Assembly: GCF_007992495.1 (NCBI RefSeq)
Contig: NZ_BKAJ01000073.1
Location: forward strand, 23,460 to 87,459
Reading direction: 5' to 3'
Length of the DNA: 64,000 nt
DNA from: Reyranella soli
Lineage (GTDB): Bacteria > Pseudomonadota > Alphaproteobacteria > Reyranellales > Reyranellaceae
The notes beneath the pieces were generated by a model. The model made no database searches, was not told the DNA's origin, and saw only the letters and a list, made by a program, of their open reading frames with translations. Made by a program: the position numbers and the translations under genes. Shown here piece after piece: positions 52,104 to 60,963 of the stretch. Each line of letters opens with the position of its first letter. Position 1 is the stretch's first letter.

Positions 52104-53384
52104 GTGCCAAGCCCCTCCGCCACATTCTTTCTCGACCATTTCGGCCTGAGGCGCCCGTATCGCTTCGAGCGGGCGATCGTGGGCGGACTCGCGGTCCTGC
52201 TGGTGCTGCTGGCCCTCCTGGCCGCCCTGTGGATGCGCGCGATCGATGAGCTGCCGGTCCGCGGGCCGCGCGGTGAGTACTTCCTTTATCTGCTGATGCT
52301 GTTCGTGCTGGTGCTGTCGCTGGTCCGATGGCCGCGGCTGGCCGCACTGCTTGTGGTGCTGATGGCCTTCGAGCTCACCTGGGGCGCCGGCCTGTTCGCG
52401 CTCCATCGTGTCGGGTTTGGCACGGCCACCCTGATGCCGCCGGGCAAGTTCGAGCCGCAGCGCTTCCAATGGCATGCGCTGCTGCAGGCCGTGCCGATCC
52501 CGTCGCTCAAGCTCACCAGCTCGACGGGGCTTGCGATCCAGCACACGCGCGAAGGCACGCGTGGCCAGGACCCGCAAGGCAGCCTCGACAGCCGAACCGT
52601 CGTCGCGACCTTCGGTGGATCGACGACCTATGACATCGGCGCGGGCGAAGGCGAGACCTGGCCCGATCGCCTGGGCCAGGCGCTGGGCGACCGCTACTTC
52701 ATCGTCAATCACGGCGTGCCGGGCTACACCACGGCCGAGCATCTGATCCAGACAGCGTTCTACCAGACCAAGTTCGGCAAGCCGCCGCACTGCGCGATCT
52801 ACTATGTCGGCTGGAACGATCTGCGCAACGCGCACATCGCCAACCTCGATCCCGGCTACGCTGATTTCCATCTGCCGAGCCAGATCGATTCCCAGAAGGT
52901 GCGCCGCGTCGGCGGTGCGCACGTCACCTTCTCGCCGTTGCTGACCTTGCTCATGCGTTTCGTTGGGGCCAATCTCGACACCGCGCGCTACTTCGCCGAT
53001 CCCTACGGCAAGCCGCCGGTGAGCGGCGACGATCCCAATCTTGCCGCGATCTACAAACGCAACATCGCCGCGATCTCGGCGATCAACCGCCAACGCGGCG
53101 TGACCACGATCTGGGTCGGCCAGCTCCTGAACCGCGAACGGCTGATGGGCGACGGCCAGTATGGCTGGCTGCCCCTCGTGCGCGATCGCGATCTCTGGCC
53201 GATGCAGCAGAGATTCAACGAGGTTCTGAAGCAGGCGGCGGACGGGCTGGGCGACACCTATGTCGGTATCGATCCCGCATCGTTTGTCGGCGTCGATTTC
53301 GTCGATCAAGGACACTTCTCGGCACGCGGGGCGAAACGTTTCGCCGATGATCTGGCGCCAGTCGTGCGTCGGCTCTGCCCGTAG
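52104..53384 (+). CDS. Membrane-anchored SGNH/GDSL hydrolase
   Basis: 426 residues from GTG 52104 (start uncertain). Three hydrophobic helices lie at about 24-47, 60-78 and 80-98, followed by a periplasmic domain: block I Ser in VVATFGGSTTYDIGAGEGETWPDRLG, the oxyanion Gly/Asn region VGWNDLRNAHI, and the catalytic Asp-x-x-His in FVDQGHFSARGAKRFADDL. An esterase or acetylhydrolase acting on cell-envelope polymers is likely (inference). Confidence 0.85.
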   Translation: MPSPSATFFLDHFGLRRPYRFERAIVGGLAVLLVLLALLAALWMRAIDELPVRGPRGEYFLYLLMLFVLVLSLVRWPRLAALLVVLMAFELTWGAGLFALHRVGFGTATLMPPGKFEPQRFQWHALLQAVPIPSLKLTSSTGLAIQHTREGTRGQDPQGSLDSRTVVATFGGSTTYDIGAGEGETWPDRLGQALGDRYFIVNHGVPGYTTAEHLIQTAFYQTKFGKPPHCAIYYVGWNDLRNAHIANLDPGYADFHLPSQIDSQKVRRVGGAHVTFSPLLTLLMRFVGANLDTARYFADPYGKPPVSGDDPNLAAIYKRNIAAISAINRQRGVTTIWVGQLLNRERLMGDGQYGWLPLVRDRDLWPMQQRFNEVLKQAADGLGDTYVGIDPASFVGVDFVDQGHFSARGAKRFADDLAPVVRRLCP

Positions 53385-53398
53385 GCTAAGGTCGGCCG

Positions 53399-53797
53399 AT
53401 GATTTCCCACGTCCACATCGGCGTCGACGATTTCGAGCGCGCTTTTGCGTTCTATTCGGCCGTGCTGCCGGTACTGGGGCTCGAGCTGAAGTTCAAGGAA
53501 CCGGAGAACGGTTGGGCCGGCTGGATGACGCCCGGCGTGGCGCGTCCCTTGTTCCTGGTTGGCCTGCCGTTCGATCGCGACCCCGCTTCGCCCGGCAACG
53601 GCCAGATGATCGCGCTGATGGCGCCCGATCGCGCCGCGGTTGATCGCTGCCATGCCACGGCCCTGGCCCAGGGTGGCCAATCCGAAGGCGCGCCCGGCCT
53701 TCGCCCGCACTATCACGCCAACTACTACGGCGCCTATTTCCGCGATCCTGCGGGCAACAAGCTCTGCGTCTGCTGTCACCAACCGGAACCAACATGA
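53399..53797 (+). CDS. VOC family protein
   Basis: 132 residues forming two beta-alpha-beta VOC modules: ISHVHIGVDDFERAFAFYSAVLPVLGLELK and HANYYGAYFRDPAGNKLCVCCH. His and Glu/Cys ligands suggest glyoxalase- or dioxygenase-like metal sites, though the final Glu is replaced by Cys-Val-Cys. The downstream SDR start overlaps its stop (ATGA), so they are co-translated. Confidence 0.88.
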   Translation: MISHVHIGVDDFERAFAFYSAVLPVLGLELKFKEPENGWAGWMTPGVARPLFLVGLPFDRDPASPGNGQMIALMAPDRAAVDRCHATALAQGGQSEGAPGLRPHYHANYYGAYFRDPAGNKLCVCCHQPEPT

Positions 53798-54546
53798 CCC
53801 GTGCCATCCTGATCACCGGTGCCTCGTCCGGCATCGGCGCTGCCACCGCTCGCGCCCTTGCTGCCCCCGATGCCGCCATCGCGCTGCACGCGCGCAAGAA
53901 CCGCGCCGGCGCCGACAAGGTCGCGCAGGTCGTGCGCGACGCCGGCGGCAAGGCGCTGGTGGTCGAAGGCGACCTCGCCAAGCCCGGCACGGCGCGTCGC
54001 CTGATCGAGGAGACCGCGGCTGCCTTCGGTAGGCTCGACGTCGTGGTGAGCAACGCGGGCTTCGCCGATCGTCGGCCGGTCGACCAGCTCGACCGCGCGG
54101 CGTGGGACGACAGCCTGTCGGCCATGACCTCCGCATTCTTCGAGCTCGCCCACGCCGCCAAGCCATGGCTGGTGAAGGCCGGCGCTGCGGGCCGCCTGGT
54201 CGGCGTCTCGTCTTTCGTAGCGCACGCCTACGCCCGCGGCCTGCCGATGTTCCCCGCCTCGGCCGCCGCCAAGGCCGGAATCGAGGCTTTCGCGCGCGCC
54301 ATGGCCGTGGACCTCGCGCCATGGGGCGCCACGGCGAACTGTGTGGCGCCTGGCCTGATCGAGAAGGACGCCGACGCGCACGCCGCGCTGTCGCGCGATC
54401 GCATGGTGGAGATGAGCAAGCTGGTGCCGATCGGCCGCTATGGCAAGACGGCGGAGGTCGCAGCGGTGATCGCGTTCCTGTGCTCACCCGGTGCCGGCTA
54501 TGTCACCGGCCAGACCATCCACGTGAATGGCGGCCTGACGCTGTAG
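53794..54546 (+). CDS. SDR family protein with a substituted catalytic Tyr
   Basis: 250 residues. Cofactor motif ITGASSGIGAATA at 7-19, VVVSNAG at 83-89, and the C-terminal TGQTIHVNGGLTL are classical SDR. The catalytic Ser is in VGVSSFVAH (139-140), but the YxxxK position reads SAAAK (Ser156, Lys160), so the catalytic Tyr appears absent. The protein may bind NAD(P) without ordinary oxidoreductase activity, or use a nearby residue. Translationally coupled to the VOC gene. Confidence 0.88.
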   Translation: MTRAILITGASSGIGAATARALAAPDAAIALHARKNRAGADKVAQVVRDAGGKALVVEGDLAKPGTARRLIEETAAAFGRLDVVVSNAGFADRRPVDQLDRAAWDDSLSAMTSAFFELAHAAKPWLVKAGAAGRLVGVSSFVAHAYARGLPMFPASAAAKAGIEAFARAMAVDLAPWGATANCVAPGLIEKDADAHAALSRDRMVEMSKLVPIGRYGKTAEVAAVIAFLCSPGAGYVTGQTIHVNGGLTL

Positions 54547-54556
54547 CGGACGTCGT

Positions 54557-55060
54557 TCAGGGGCGCACGTAGCTCCAACCCTGTTCCTGCAGCTCCATGA
54601 CCCGCACCACGCCGGACGACACGATTGTGGCCTGCGAGATGAGGGGTATTTCCTTCTTTTCGATCCGGCTCATGTTCGCTCTCGTATTGCCGCAGGCGGC
54701 GAACGAGATCGACGGTGACGTCTCGGAAATCAACTTGATCCGTTCCTTCACCGGCGAGGTGTCGTCACGCAGCATGTTGAGCCCGGGCCCGAAGGTGACG
54801 ATCTCGATCTGAACCGGCTCGCCGATGCTCTTGTAGTGTTGCTCGGCATTGGCTGCGTTGTTGAGCGCCAGGTTCATCACGGCAGGCTCGTTCGTATTCA
54901 CCTGGAGGATCAGCCGATGCGTCTTCTTCTCGGCGCCGGGTGCGGCTGGCAATGAAGCTGACTGCTTGCTCTGCGCCAGTGCCGGCAGCGGTGAGACCAG
55001 CAGGGACGCAACTGCCACGCATAGCGTCGCTGCCACGAATGCATTCATCAATTTCGCCAT
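54557..55060 (-). CDS. Exported DsrE-family protein
   Basis: 167 residues; of the two adjacent ATGs, 55060 is preferred because AGGAGG lies five bases upstream. A signal peptide (ending about residue 29, LPALAQS) precedes a DsrE/DsrF-like alpha/beta domain: HRLILQVNTNEPAVMNLALNNAANAEQHYK, IEIVTFGPGLNMLRDD, SFAACGNTRANMSRI, and a VVRVMELQEQGWSYVRP end. The Cys in FAACGNT is the common DsrE position. Periplasmic DsrE proteins are linked to sulfur handling. It starts 42 bases after the VasI-like gene and may be the last gene of that operon. Confidence 0.87.
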   Translation of the reverse strand: MAKLMNAFVAATLCVAVASLLVSPLPALAQSKQSASLPAAPGAEKKTHRLILQVNTNEPAVMNLALNNAANAEQHYKSIGEPVQIEIVTFGPGLNMLRDDTSPVKERIKLISETSPSISFAACGNTRANMSRIEKKEIPLISQATIVSSGVVRVMELQEQGWSYVRP

Positions 55061-55102
55061 CATATCCTCCTGAACTCTGTTGACGTCATGTCGCAACCAT
55101 CA

Positions 55103-55762
55103 TCATTTTCGCGGCGTGTCGGGTTTGACCTGCCATCTGCAGGGAATCGCCATTCGCTCCCGCACGGTTCTCATCCCGTCGAGGGAATAGCGTCCCTCCA
55201 GCGTCGCGCCCTGCCGGCCGGCAATGCGGAACGAGATCTCCCCTTGGGTCGGTAGCGAGAGCAGCAGGCGAACGGCGTCACCGGCGATGGCCATGCCTGT
55301 CCCGGATGCAGCGGCGGCGGCAGCAAGCGTCGTTGGCGAGCCACCATCGACGGCGTAGGAAACGGTGTAGACGTCGCCGGGCGGCAAGATGCCGGAACCG
55401 CTGAGCACCACGGACGTATTCCCGCCACGGCAGGCAATCGAAAGCTTCAGGCCGGAGCCGTCCGGTGCACCTCCGGCCGTGGCGGAGGCGATCACGACCG
55501 CCGAATAGTCGATCGGGGAGGTCGTCTCGCTGACGATCCAGCTGTCCTGTGTCGCCGCGGCCGCGGAGCCGGACGATGTCCGCGGTCGTGCGGACTCCGG
55601 CACGATTTCGCGAGAGAGCCTGTCCAGGCACTTGACCCTCTCGGCATCCGCGAGGGTCGAGCACGCTCGCAGCCTGTCCATGGGATCGCCGGCCGCTTGT
55701 GCCATCGCGGAGGCGCCCGCCAACGCGAGCGAGACGAGCAAGCAGGCGGCCGCAGGCTTCAT
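55103..55762 (-). CDS. Exported VasI/TagO-like protein
   Basis: 219 residues from ATG 55762, overlapping the TAXI stop (ATGA). A signal peptide (1-24, ending AQAAG) is followed by DRLRACSTLADAERVKCLDRLSRE, a Cys-pair helical segment common in small periplasmic proteins, and by a domain with DSWIVSETTSPIDYSAVVIASA and GLKLSIACRGGNTSVVLSGSG, which resembles the T6SS-associated VasI/TagO proteins. In T6SS loci these are periplasmic accessory factors. Its placement in a non-T6SS operon is notable. The relationship is by motif only and is tentative. Confidence 0.7.
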   Translation of the reverse strand: MKPAAACLLVSLALAGASAMAQAAGDPMDRLRACSTLADAERVKCLDRLSREIVPESARPRTSSGSAAAATQDSWIVSETTSPIDYSAVVIASATAGGAPDGSGLKLSIACRGGNTSVVLSGSGILPPGDVYTVSYAVDGGSPTTLAAAAAASGTGMAIAGDAVRLLLSLPTQGEISFRIAGRQGATLEGRYSLDGMRTVRERMAIPCRWQVKPDTPRK

Positions 55763-56799
55763 TGCTTTCGCGCGTCCTGGCGACCCTGGCGATCCAGCCA
55801 GTCCTGCGCCGCAGAAAAGCGACTCAGGCCCGGCACCGTCGCGCCAAGATTGATGGTCTTCCAGTTGGGGTCGAAGCCGGGGACCTGCAGCCTGTTGATT
55901 CGGCCGAACAGGTAATCGGTGAAGCGGGCAACCCGCTGGTATCGGTTCGAATTGACGGGCCAGTTGTAGGTGGCGAGGACGGTGGGCACCGCCAACGTCG
56001 CAACGCGTTCGCCCGGTTTCACCAATGCCGGGTAGTCGGACGTTTCCAGGAACGCCGGCAGATAGTAGTCCTCGAACCTCGAGTCGTAGCTCACCGGCAG
56101 GAACTTGAAGCCGGCTTCCCATTGGCCGCGAACGAAGGCGTCGATTGGCTTGGTCGTGATGAAAACGACCGCCGCAATGTCGCCTTTGCGCATCTGCTGC
56201 AGGGCCAATGGGTGCGGAATGAAGGTCTTTTCGACGTTGATGCCCAGTCGGCTGAAGATCAGCGGTCCGGAGTAGGCCGCCGCCGTGCCCAGCGTATTGA
56301 AGTTCACCTTCTTTCCCGTGAGGTCCTGAAGGCTCTGGATCTCCGGTCGGACGAAGACGTGAAGCTCGGACGGGAAGAGACTGAGCAGATACTTCACATG
56401 GAGCTGGATATCCGGGAACGCGACCTTGTACTCATCCAAGGAATCGGAATTGACGATCGCCAGATCGATACCGCGCAAATAAAGCAGGGAGTTCAGATTC
56501 TCGGTGGGACCGCGGGTGACGATCGGCAAGACGTGAAGATTTTCTCCATCGTCGACGACCCGGGCTATCTCCGAAGCGAGCCGCAGCGGGGCACCTTCGA
56601 TGAGGCCGGCAGCCAGGCCCACGGTCCAGGCATTGATCTTGTCCTGCCGCTCGGCGTAGGTCAGCGGGCGTCGGGCCGGCTGATCCTGCGCATCGGCCGT
56701 GGCCGGGGAGAGCGTAAGAACGATCGGCGCCCACAGGGCAAGCGCGCTCAACAATCTTTTCACGGGCCTCGCCGTCATTGATCGCTCCCTGGCGTTCAT
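55759..56799 (-). CDS. TAXI-type periplasmic solute-binding protein
   Basis: 346 residues. Signal peptide about 1-37 (ATADAQ). The TAXI (TRAP-associated extracytoplasmic immunogenic) fold is indicated by KINAWTVGLAAGLIEGAPLRLASEIARVV, LYLRGIDLAIVNSDSL, LHVFVRPEIQSLQDLTGKKVNFNTLGTAAAYSG and FITTKPIDAF. TAXI proteins normally feed a DctM-type fused TRAP permease; none is near. Its start overlaps the stop of the coiled-coil gene and its stop overlaps the VasI-like start, so the three are made together. Confidence 0.88.
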   Translation of the reverse strand: MNARERSMTARPVKRLLSALALWAPIVLTLSPATADAQDQPARRPLTYAERQDKINAWTVGLAAGLIEGAPLRLASEIARVVDDGENLHVLPIVTRGPTENLNSLLYLRGIDLAIVNSDSLDEYKVAFPDIQLHVKYLLSLFPSELHVFVRPEIQSLQDLTGKKVNFNTLGTAAAYSGPLIFSRLGINVEKTFIPHPLALQQMRKGDIAAVVFITTKPIDAFVRGQWEAGFKFLPVSYDSRFEDYYLPAFLETSDYPALVKPGERVATLAVPTVLATYNWPVNSNRYQRVARFTDYLFGRINRLQVPGFDPNWKTINLGATVPGLSRFSAAQDWLDRQGRQDARKQ

Positions 56800-58751
56800 T
56801 GCTGCAATGCTTCCAACCGGGCCTTGGCTTCACCCACGCCACCGGCCAGCGCCTTGCCGTAGAGGTCGCGCGCCTTGGCGACGTCGCTCTGGGTGCCGTA
56901 GGTCTGGCGCGCCGACAGGAGGCGTGGGTCGTATGTCTCTGCCAGCCAGAACAGGGCCTCCGTGCTGCCCATCTCCGCCGCCCGATCGAGCATGTTCCGC
57001 GCGGCGCCGATATTGCCCTGCTCCAGCAGCAGGTTGGCGCGCGCGATCAGGCGAACGGCTTGCGGGTTGCCCGGCTCGGGAGCTGCTGTCGGCTGCGGCG
57101 CCGCATTCGTGGGCTGCCTTGCATCGCTGGTCGGTGCCTTCGTTGGCGCTTGCGGTGCCGACGGTGGCGCGATCGAGGGTTGATCGGCGACAGACAACGC
57201 TGTTGCCGATTGGCTCCGGCTGCGCTCGGCTTCGAGGGATTCGCGGGCAAGCGTTGCTTCTGCTTTCGCCTTCTGCAGCTCCCCGCGCATGGCCGCCAAC
57301 TGGTTGTCTCGGGCAGCCTCCTCGGCGGCCTTTGCCTTCGCCTGCGCCTCCAGGTTCCACCTCGCTTCGGCGAGTTCGGCGGTGAGCTTTCCTGTCTTGT
57401 CCCGTTCCTGCTGCAGCGCGCGTTGCTGCTCGTCGGCGCTGCGTTCGGCGGCCTCTTTCACGCCTGCGGCTTGATCCCACGCTGAGCTCGCCACGGCGAT
57501 CTGTGCCTGCACTTCCCGGCGGGCCGCCGCCAATTCAGCGCCAAGCTTCTCGGCCTTGGCTTGCGCCTCGCGCAGGGCCTGAATTTGCTCTTCGGCGCTT
57601 CGCTTGCTCGTCGCGGCCGCCCGACGTGCCTCGTCGCTCGCCGTCCGCGCCGTCATCGTCTGAGCCTCGACCTCTCGCCGCGTCGCAGCCAGTTCACTGG
57701 CGAGCTTTTCAGCTTTGTCCTGCGCTTGCTGGAGTGCCTGGCGAAGCTCGTCCGTGACGCGCGCGCTCGCCTCCTTCATGCGCGCGGCTTCATCATTTGC
57801 CGAGCGCAGTATCGCCGCCTGTGACTCTCCTTCGTGCCGCGCGGTAGCGAGCTCTACGCCAAGCTTCTCGACCTTGCCCTGCTCCTGTCTCAAGGCCTCT
57901 GCCGCACGTGCACTTGCCTGCTTTGCCTGTGCGGTCTCGTCTTCCTGATGCTTCAGTGCTTGGCCCAGTTCGCCAATGAGGCGCTCCCGTTCTCCCTCTG
58001 CTCGCGTCGCTTTGGCAGCGCCGTCGCGCTCAAACTGCAGGGCCTGACGCAGGTCGGCGAGGGCACGTGCACTCGCTTCCTTCTCCCGGTCTGCCGCTTC
58101 GCCTGCCTGGCGGATCAACGCCGCCTGCGACTCCGCTTCGCGCCGCGCCGCGGCCGCATCGCTGGCAAGCTTGCCGGCCCGTTCCTGCTCCTGTCGAAGC
58201 GCCTGTTTCAACCCGCTGTCGCGCTCCGATCCTGTCCGTTGGAGAAACCACTGGCCGAAATCGCTGCGATAGAAGAATGGGGCGAACACCACGCCAATGA
58301 CCAGGCAGGCAGCTATCGTTGCGATGCGGCGGCGCCTTTGGACGATCCAGCCACCGGCGATGGCAAATGCCGACAGGATCTTGGCGCAGCCGCGCCAGGC
58401 AAAGCCGACAAGCCCGGCCCAGAAGCTCACGGATCTTCCTGGCTTTGCGGTCCGCTGCGGCTGCGCAGTCATGCCGCCGGAGGCGGAATGGGAGGCCTCG
58501 CCGCGAGCAGGCGAGGCTGAAGACTTGGGCGAGTCAGTGAGTGAACCTAGTTCGTCGGTTGGCACCACAGGGCTTTGTGCAGAATCGAACGGCTGCCAAT
58601 GCGTTGCGTTGAGCCGACTGGGTTTCCCTTCCTCGTCGAGCCACTGCGCGGCTTCGACCGACCAACGGGCGACCGCATAGGTGCCGCTTGCGTCATCCTC
58701 AAGGATGACGAAGTCGCCGTTCCTCGGGACGGTGTCGATTGCCTGGCGCAT
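56796..58751 (-). CDS. Single-pass membrane coiled-coil protein with TPR/Sel1-like C-terminus
   Basis: 651 residues from ATG 58751 (TAGGTG upstream); a GTG at 58757 is an alternative. N-terminal about 55 residues form a small conserved-looking domain (GDFVILEDDASGTYAVARW). One membrane helix lies near 142-160 (ATIAACLVIGVVFAPFFY). It is followed by about 340 residues of near-continuous coiled coil with repeats of the type EKLASELAATRREVEAQ. The last 90 residues look like Sel1/TPR units (GNIGAARNMLDRAAEMGSTEALFWLAETY). Probably a periplasmic scaffold anchored in the inner membrane. First gene of the operon with the TAXI and VasI-like genes. Confidence 0.85.
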   Translation of the reverse strand: MRQAIDTVPRNGDFVILEDDASGTYAVARWSVEAAQWLDEEGKPSRLNATHWQPFDSAQSPVVPTDELGSLTDSPKSSASPARGEASHSASGGMTAQPQRTAKPGRSVSFWAGLVGFAWRGCAKILSAFAIAGGWIVQRRRRIATIAACLVIGVVFAPFFYRSDFGQWFLQRTGSERDSGLKQALRQEQERAGKLASDAAAARREAESQAALIRQAGEAADREKEASARALADLRQALQFERDGAAKATRAEGERERLIGELGQALKHQEDETAQAKQASARAAEALRQEQGKVEKLGVELATARHEGESQAAILRSANDEAARMKEASARVTDELRQALQQAQDKAEKLASELAATRREVEAQTMTARTASDEARRAAATSKRSAEEQIQALREAQAKAEKLGAELAAARREVQAQIAVASSAWDQAAGVKEAAERSADEQQRALQQERDKTGKLTAELAEARWNLEAQAKAKAAEEAARDNQLAAMRGELQKAKAEATLARESLEAERSRSQSATALSVADQPSIAPPSAPQAPTKAPTSDARQPTNAAPQPTAAPEPGNPQAVRLIARANLLLEQGNIGAARNMLDRAAEMGSTEALFWLAETYDPRLLSARQTYGTQSDVAKARDLYGKALAGGVGEAKARLEALQQ

Positions 58752-58951
58752 GAACACCTAGCGCTGGACCGCGCAATGACAGAGAGCTTCCCCAAGACAC
58801 AGAACGAATCATCGTTGCCTCACACAATCACTGGGCGCTATTGGAGAACTGCAACCCCTGCTGCGACTTGCCTGACCCAACTCTGGCGACGACCGGCTTT
58901 GGGTCTGACGGGCCCGCCCTTTATCCACTGCTTGTGCCTCGGCTGACGCGG

Positions 58952-58969
58952 CTGTCGGATTTCTGTAAC
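58952..58969 (+). promoter_or_regulatory. Pho-box-like sequence upstream of phnC
   Basis: CTGTCGG-ATTT-CTGTAAC is a 7-4-7 arrangement of two direct half-sites, matching the PhoB box pattern CTGTCAT-N4-CTGTCAC at 11 of 14 half-site positions. It lies 66 bases before the phnC start, as expected for phosphate-starvation control of phosphonate uptake. Recognition is by eye; a single 18-base match is not proof. Confidence 0.6.
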
Positions 58970-59035
58970 CAAACCGTCGCCTTTGTGCAGCCTGCCGCCG
59001 CTACCCAGCGACAAGGGAAGCTTCGCGAGGGACCA

Positions 59036-59848
59036 GTGCTGCGACTGGAAGGCGTCACCAAGAGTTTTGGCGGCAAGCGCGCCGTCGACCAGGTCTCGCT
59101 GGTCGTGCCGACAGGCCAGCTGGTCGGCGTGATCGGCCGATCGGGGGCCGGCAAGTCGACGTTGCTGCGCATGATCAACCGCCTGGGCGATCCGACCCAG
59201 GGCCGTATCCTGTTCGGCGACACCGACATCACCCAGCTCAAGGGCCGGGCACTGCGGCAGTGGCGGGCGCGTTGCGCCATGATCTTCCAGCAGTTCAACC
59301 TCGCCGGCCGGCTCGACGTGCTGAACAACGTCATGATGGGCCGCGCCTTCCATGTTCCCACCTCGCGCGCGCTCCTGAAGCTGTGGAGCGACGACGAGAA
59401 GGCGCAGGCCCTGTCGGCGCTGGAAAGCCTCGACATGGCCCGCCTGGCCGGCCAGCGCGCCGACACGCTGTCGGGCGGCCAGCAGCAGCGCGTCGCCATC
59501 GCCCGCGCGCTCGTGCAGGAGCCCGACATCATCCTGGCCGACGAGCCCATCGCCTCGCTCGACCCGCGCAACACCAAGGTGGTGATGGACGCCTTGCTGC
59601 ACATCAACAAGCACTTCGGCATCACCGTCGTTTGCAACCTGCACAGCCTCGACCTCGCCCGCAGCTATTGCGATCGGCTGGTCGGCATGGCGGCCGGTCG
59701 CGTCGTGTTCGACGACGTGCCGGCGGCCCTCACCGACGCCGTGGCCCGTGACCTCTACGGCCTCGAAGCCGGCGAGGTCGTGGGCGAAGCCCCGCCCGTC
59801 CTCATGCCGGTGGGCGCCCGTCCGGGCTTCGCCCTCGCCGGCTCGTGA
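59036..59848 (+). CDS. phnC: Phosphonate ABC transporter ATP-binding protein
   Basis: 270 residues from GTG 59036 (GAGG five bases upstream). ABC ATPase with Walker [11 protein letters not shown]-loop [21 protein letters not shown], signature [15 protein letters not shown], Walker [14 protein letters not shown] and the switch His in CNLHSLDLA. The PhnC-specific [19 protein letters not shown] and [13 protein letters not shown] segments support phosphonate import. First gene of phnCDEE. Confidence 0.94.
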   Translation: MLRLEGVTKSFGGKRAVDQVSLVVPTGQLVGVIGRSGAGKSTLLRMINRLGDPTQGRILFGDTDITQLKGRALRQWRARCAMIFQQFNLAGRLDVLNNVMMGRAFHVPTSRALLKLWSDDEKAQALSALESLDMARLAGQRADTLSGGQQQRVAIARALVQEPDIILADEPIASLDPRNTKVVMDALLHINKHFGITVVCNLHSLDLARSYCDRLVGMAAGRVVFDDVPAALTDAVARDLYGLEAGEVVGEAPPVLMPVGARPGFALAGS

Positions 59849-59883
59849 TCCTGTCTATGCCCCTTCAACAAGGAGAAACCCGC

Positions 59884-60792
59884 ATGCTCACCCGTCGCCT
59901 CGCCCTGGGTGCCGCACTTGCCGTATCCGCCTTTGCCGGCGCCGCCGAAGCACAGAGCTGGAAGTCCACCTATCCCGAGCTGGTGATGGCCGTGGTGCCG
60001 GCCGAGAACGCGTCCGGCGTCACCGAGCGCTATGCGCCGTTCATCGAATACCTGTCCAAGGAGCTCGGCACCAAGGTGATGCTGCGTGTGGCTAATGACT
60101 ATGCCGCGGTCATCGAGGGCCAGCGCAACGGCAGCATCCAGCTGGCAGGCTACGGCCCCGCCTCCTATGCCCGCGCCATCGTCACCGGCGTTGCCGTCGA
60201 GCCGTTCGCCACGACGGTGAACAACGACGGCACCATCGGCTACTACTCGGTGTTCTATGTGAAGGCCGACAGCCCCTACAAGACGATCGACGATCTCAAG
60301 GGCAAGAACCTCGGCCTGGTCGATCCCAACTCGACCTCGGGCAACAACGTGCCGCGCTTTGCCCTCAACAAGATGAAGGTCAACCCTGAGACCTTCTTCT
60401 CCAAGGTCACCTACACCGGCAGCCATGAGAATGCGGTGATCGCCCTGCAGCAGGGCACCGTCGACGTCGCCGCCAACTGGTGGAACTCCGACACCGATTC
60501 CAACCTCACGCGCATGGCCAACAAGAACCTGGCGAAGAAGGACGACTTCCGCGTCATCTACAAGTCGGACCTGATCCCGAACTCGCCTTTTGCCTATCTG
60601 TCCAACCTGCCGCCCGACCTGAAGGCCGCCATCGTCAAGGCGTTCAACGACGCGCCGACCAAGGACAAGGCCGCCTTCGACAAGCTCAGCGACGGCAAGG
60701 ACAAGGAATTCATCAAGGTCGACGCCAAGTACTACGAGCCCGTCGTCGAGCTGATCAAGTTCATCGACCAGCTCCGTAAGCAGAAGAGCTAA
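59884..60792 (+). CDS. phnD: Phosphonate ABC transporter substrate-binding protein
   Basis: 302 residues from ATG 59884 behind AAGGAGAAA. A signal peptide (1-23, ending AEAQS) precedes a PhnD-type type II binding fold: YPELVMAVVPAENASGVTERYAPFIEYLS, LAGYGPASYARA, LGLVDPNSTSGNNVPRFAL and a C-terminal FNDAPTKDK. It delivers phosphonates to the PhnE permeases in the inner membrane. Downstream is a palindrome-rich gap before phnE. Confidence 0.94.
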   Translation: MLTRRLALGAALAVSAFAGAAEAQSWKSTYPELVMAVVPAENASGVTERYAPFIEYLSKELGTKVMLRVANDYAAVIEGQRNGSIQLAGYGPASYARAIVTGVAVEPFATTVNNDGTIGYYSVFYVKADSPYKTIDDLKGKNLGLVDPNSTSGNNVPRFALNKMKVNPETFFSKVTYTGSHENAVIALQQGTVDVAANWWNSDTDSNLTRMANKNLAKKDDFRVIYKSDLIPNSPFAYLSNLPPDLKAAIVKAFNDAPTKDKAAFDKLSDGKDKEFIKVDAKYYEPVVELIKFIDQLRKQKS

Positions 60793-60821
60793 CCGGGCTG
60801 CAGCCCCCGGCGCTCCTCTTG

Positions 60822-60953
60822 CCTCCCCTTCGCGGTATCCGCGAAGGGGAGGTGCCCTCGTCATACGAGGGCGGAGGGGTCGGAAGCACCATGACTGACG
60901 CTCATGACCCCTCCGCCCGCTACGCGGGCACCTCCCCAGCTTCGCTGGGGAGG
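60822..60953. repeat. REP/BIME-like palindrome cluster inside the phn operon
   Basis: Five palindromic elements occur in 132 bases: a perfect 14-bp stem at 60822-60835/60839-60852 (loop TAT), an 8-bp stem at 60854-60861/60865-60872, GGAGGGGTC (60873-60881) paired with GACCCCTCC (60906-60914), GCCCGC/GCGGGC near 60915-60929, and a perfect 10-bp stem at 60931-60940/60944-60953. The left and right parts are inverted copies of one another, as in a BIME. The purine-rich end (GGGGAGGAAGG) is placed to serve as the ribosome site of the next gene. Confidence 0.8.
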
Positions 60954-60963
60954 AAGGTATGAA

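Noticed and set aside
60795..60807. GGGCTGCAGCCC palindrome just after phnD, considered as a terminator.
   Set aside because: Short, without T-tract, and directly followed by the larger REP-like cluster within one operon.
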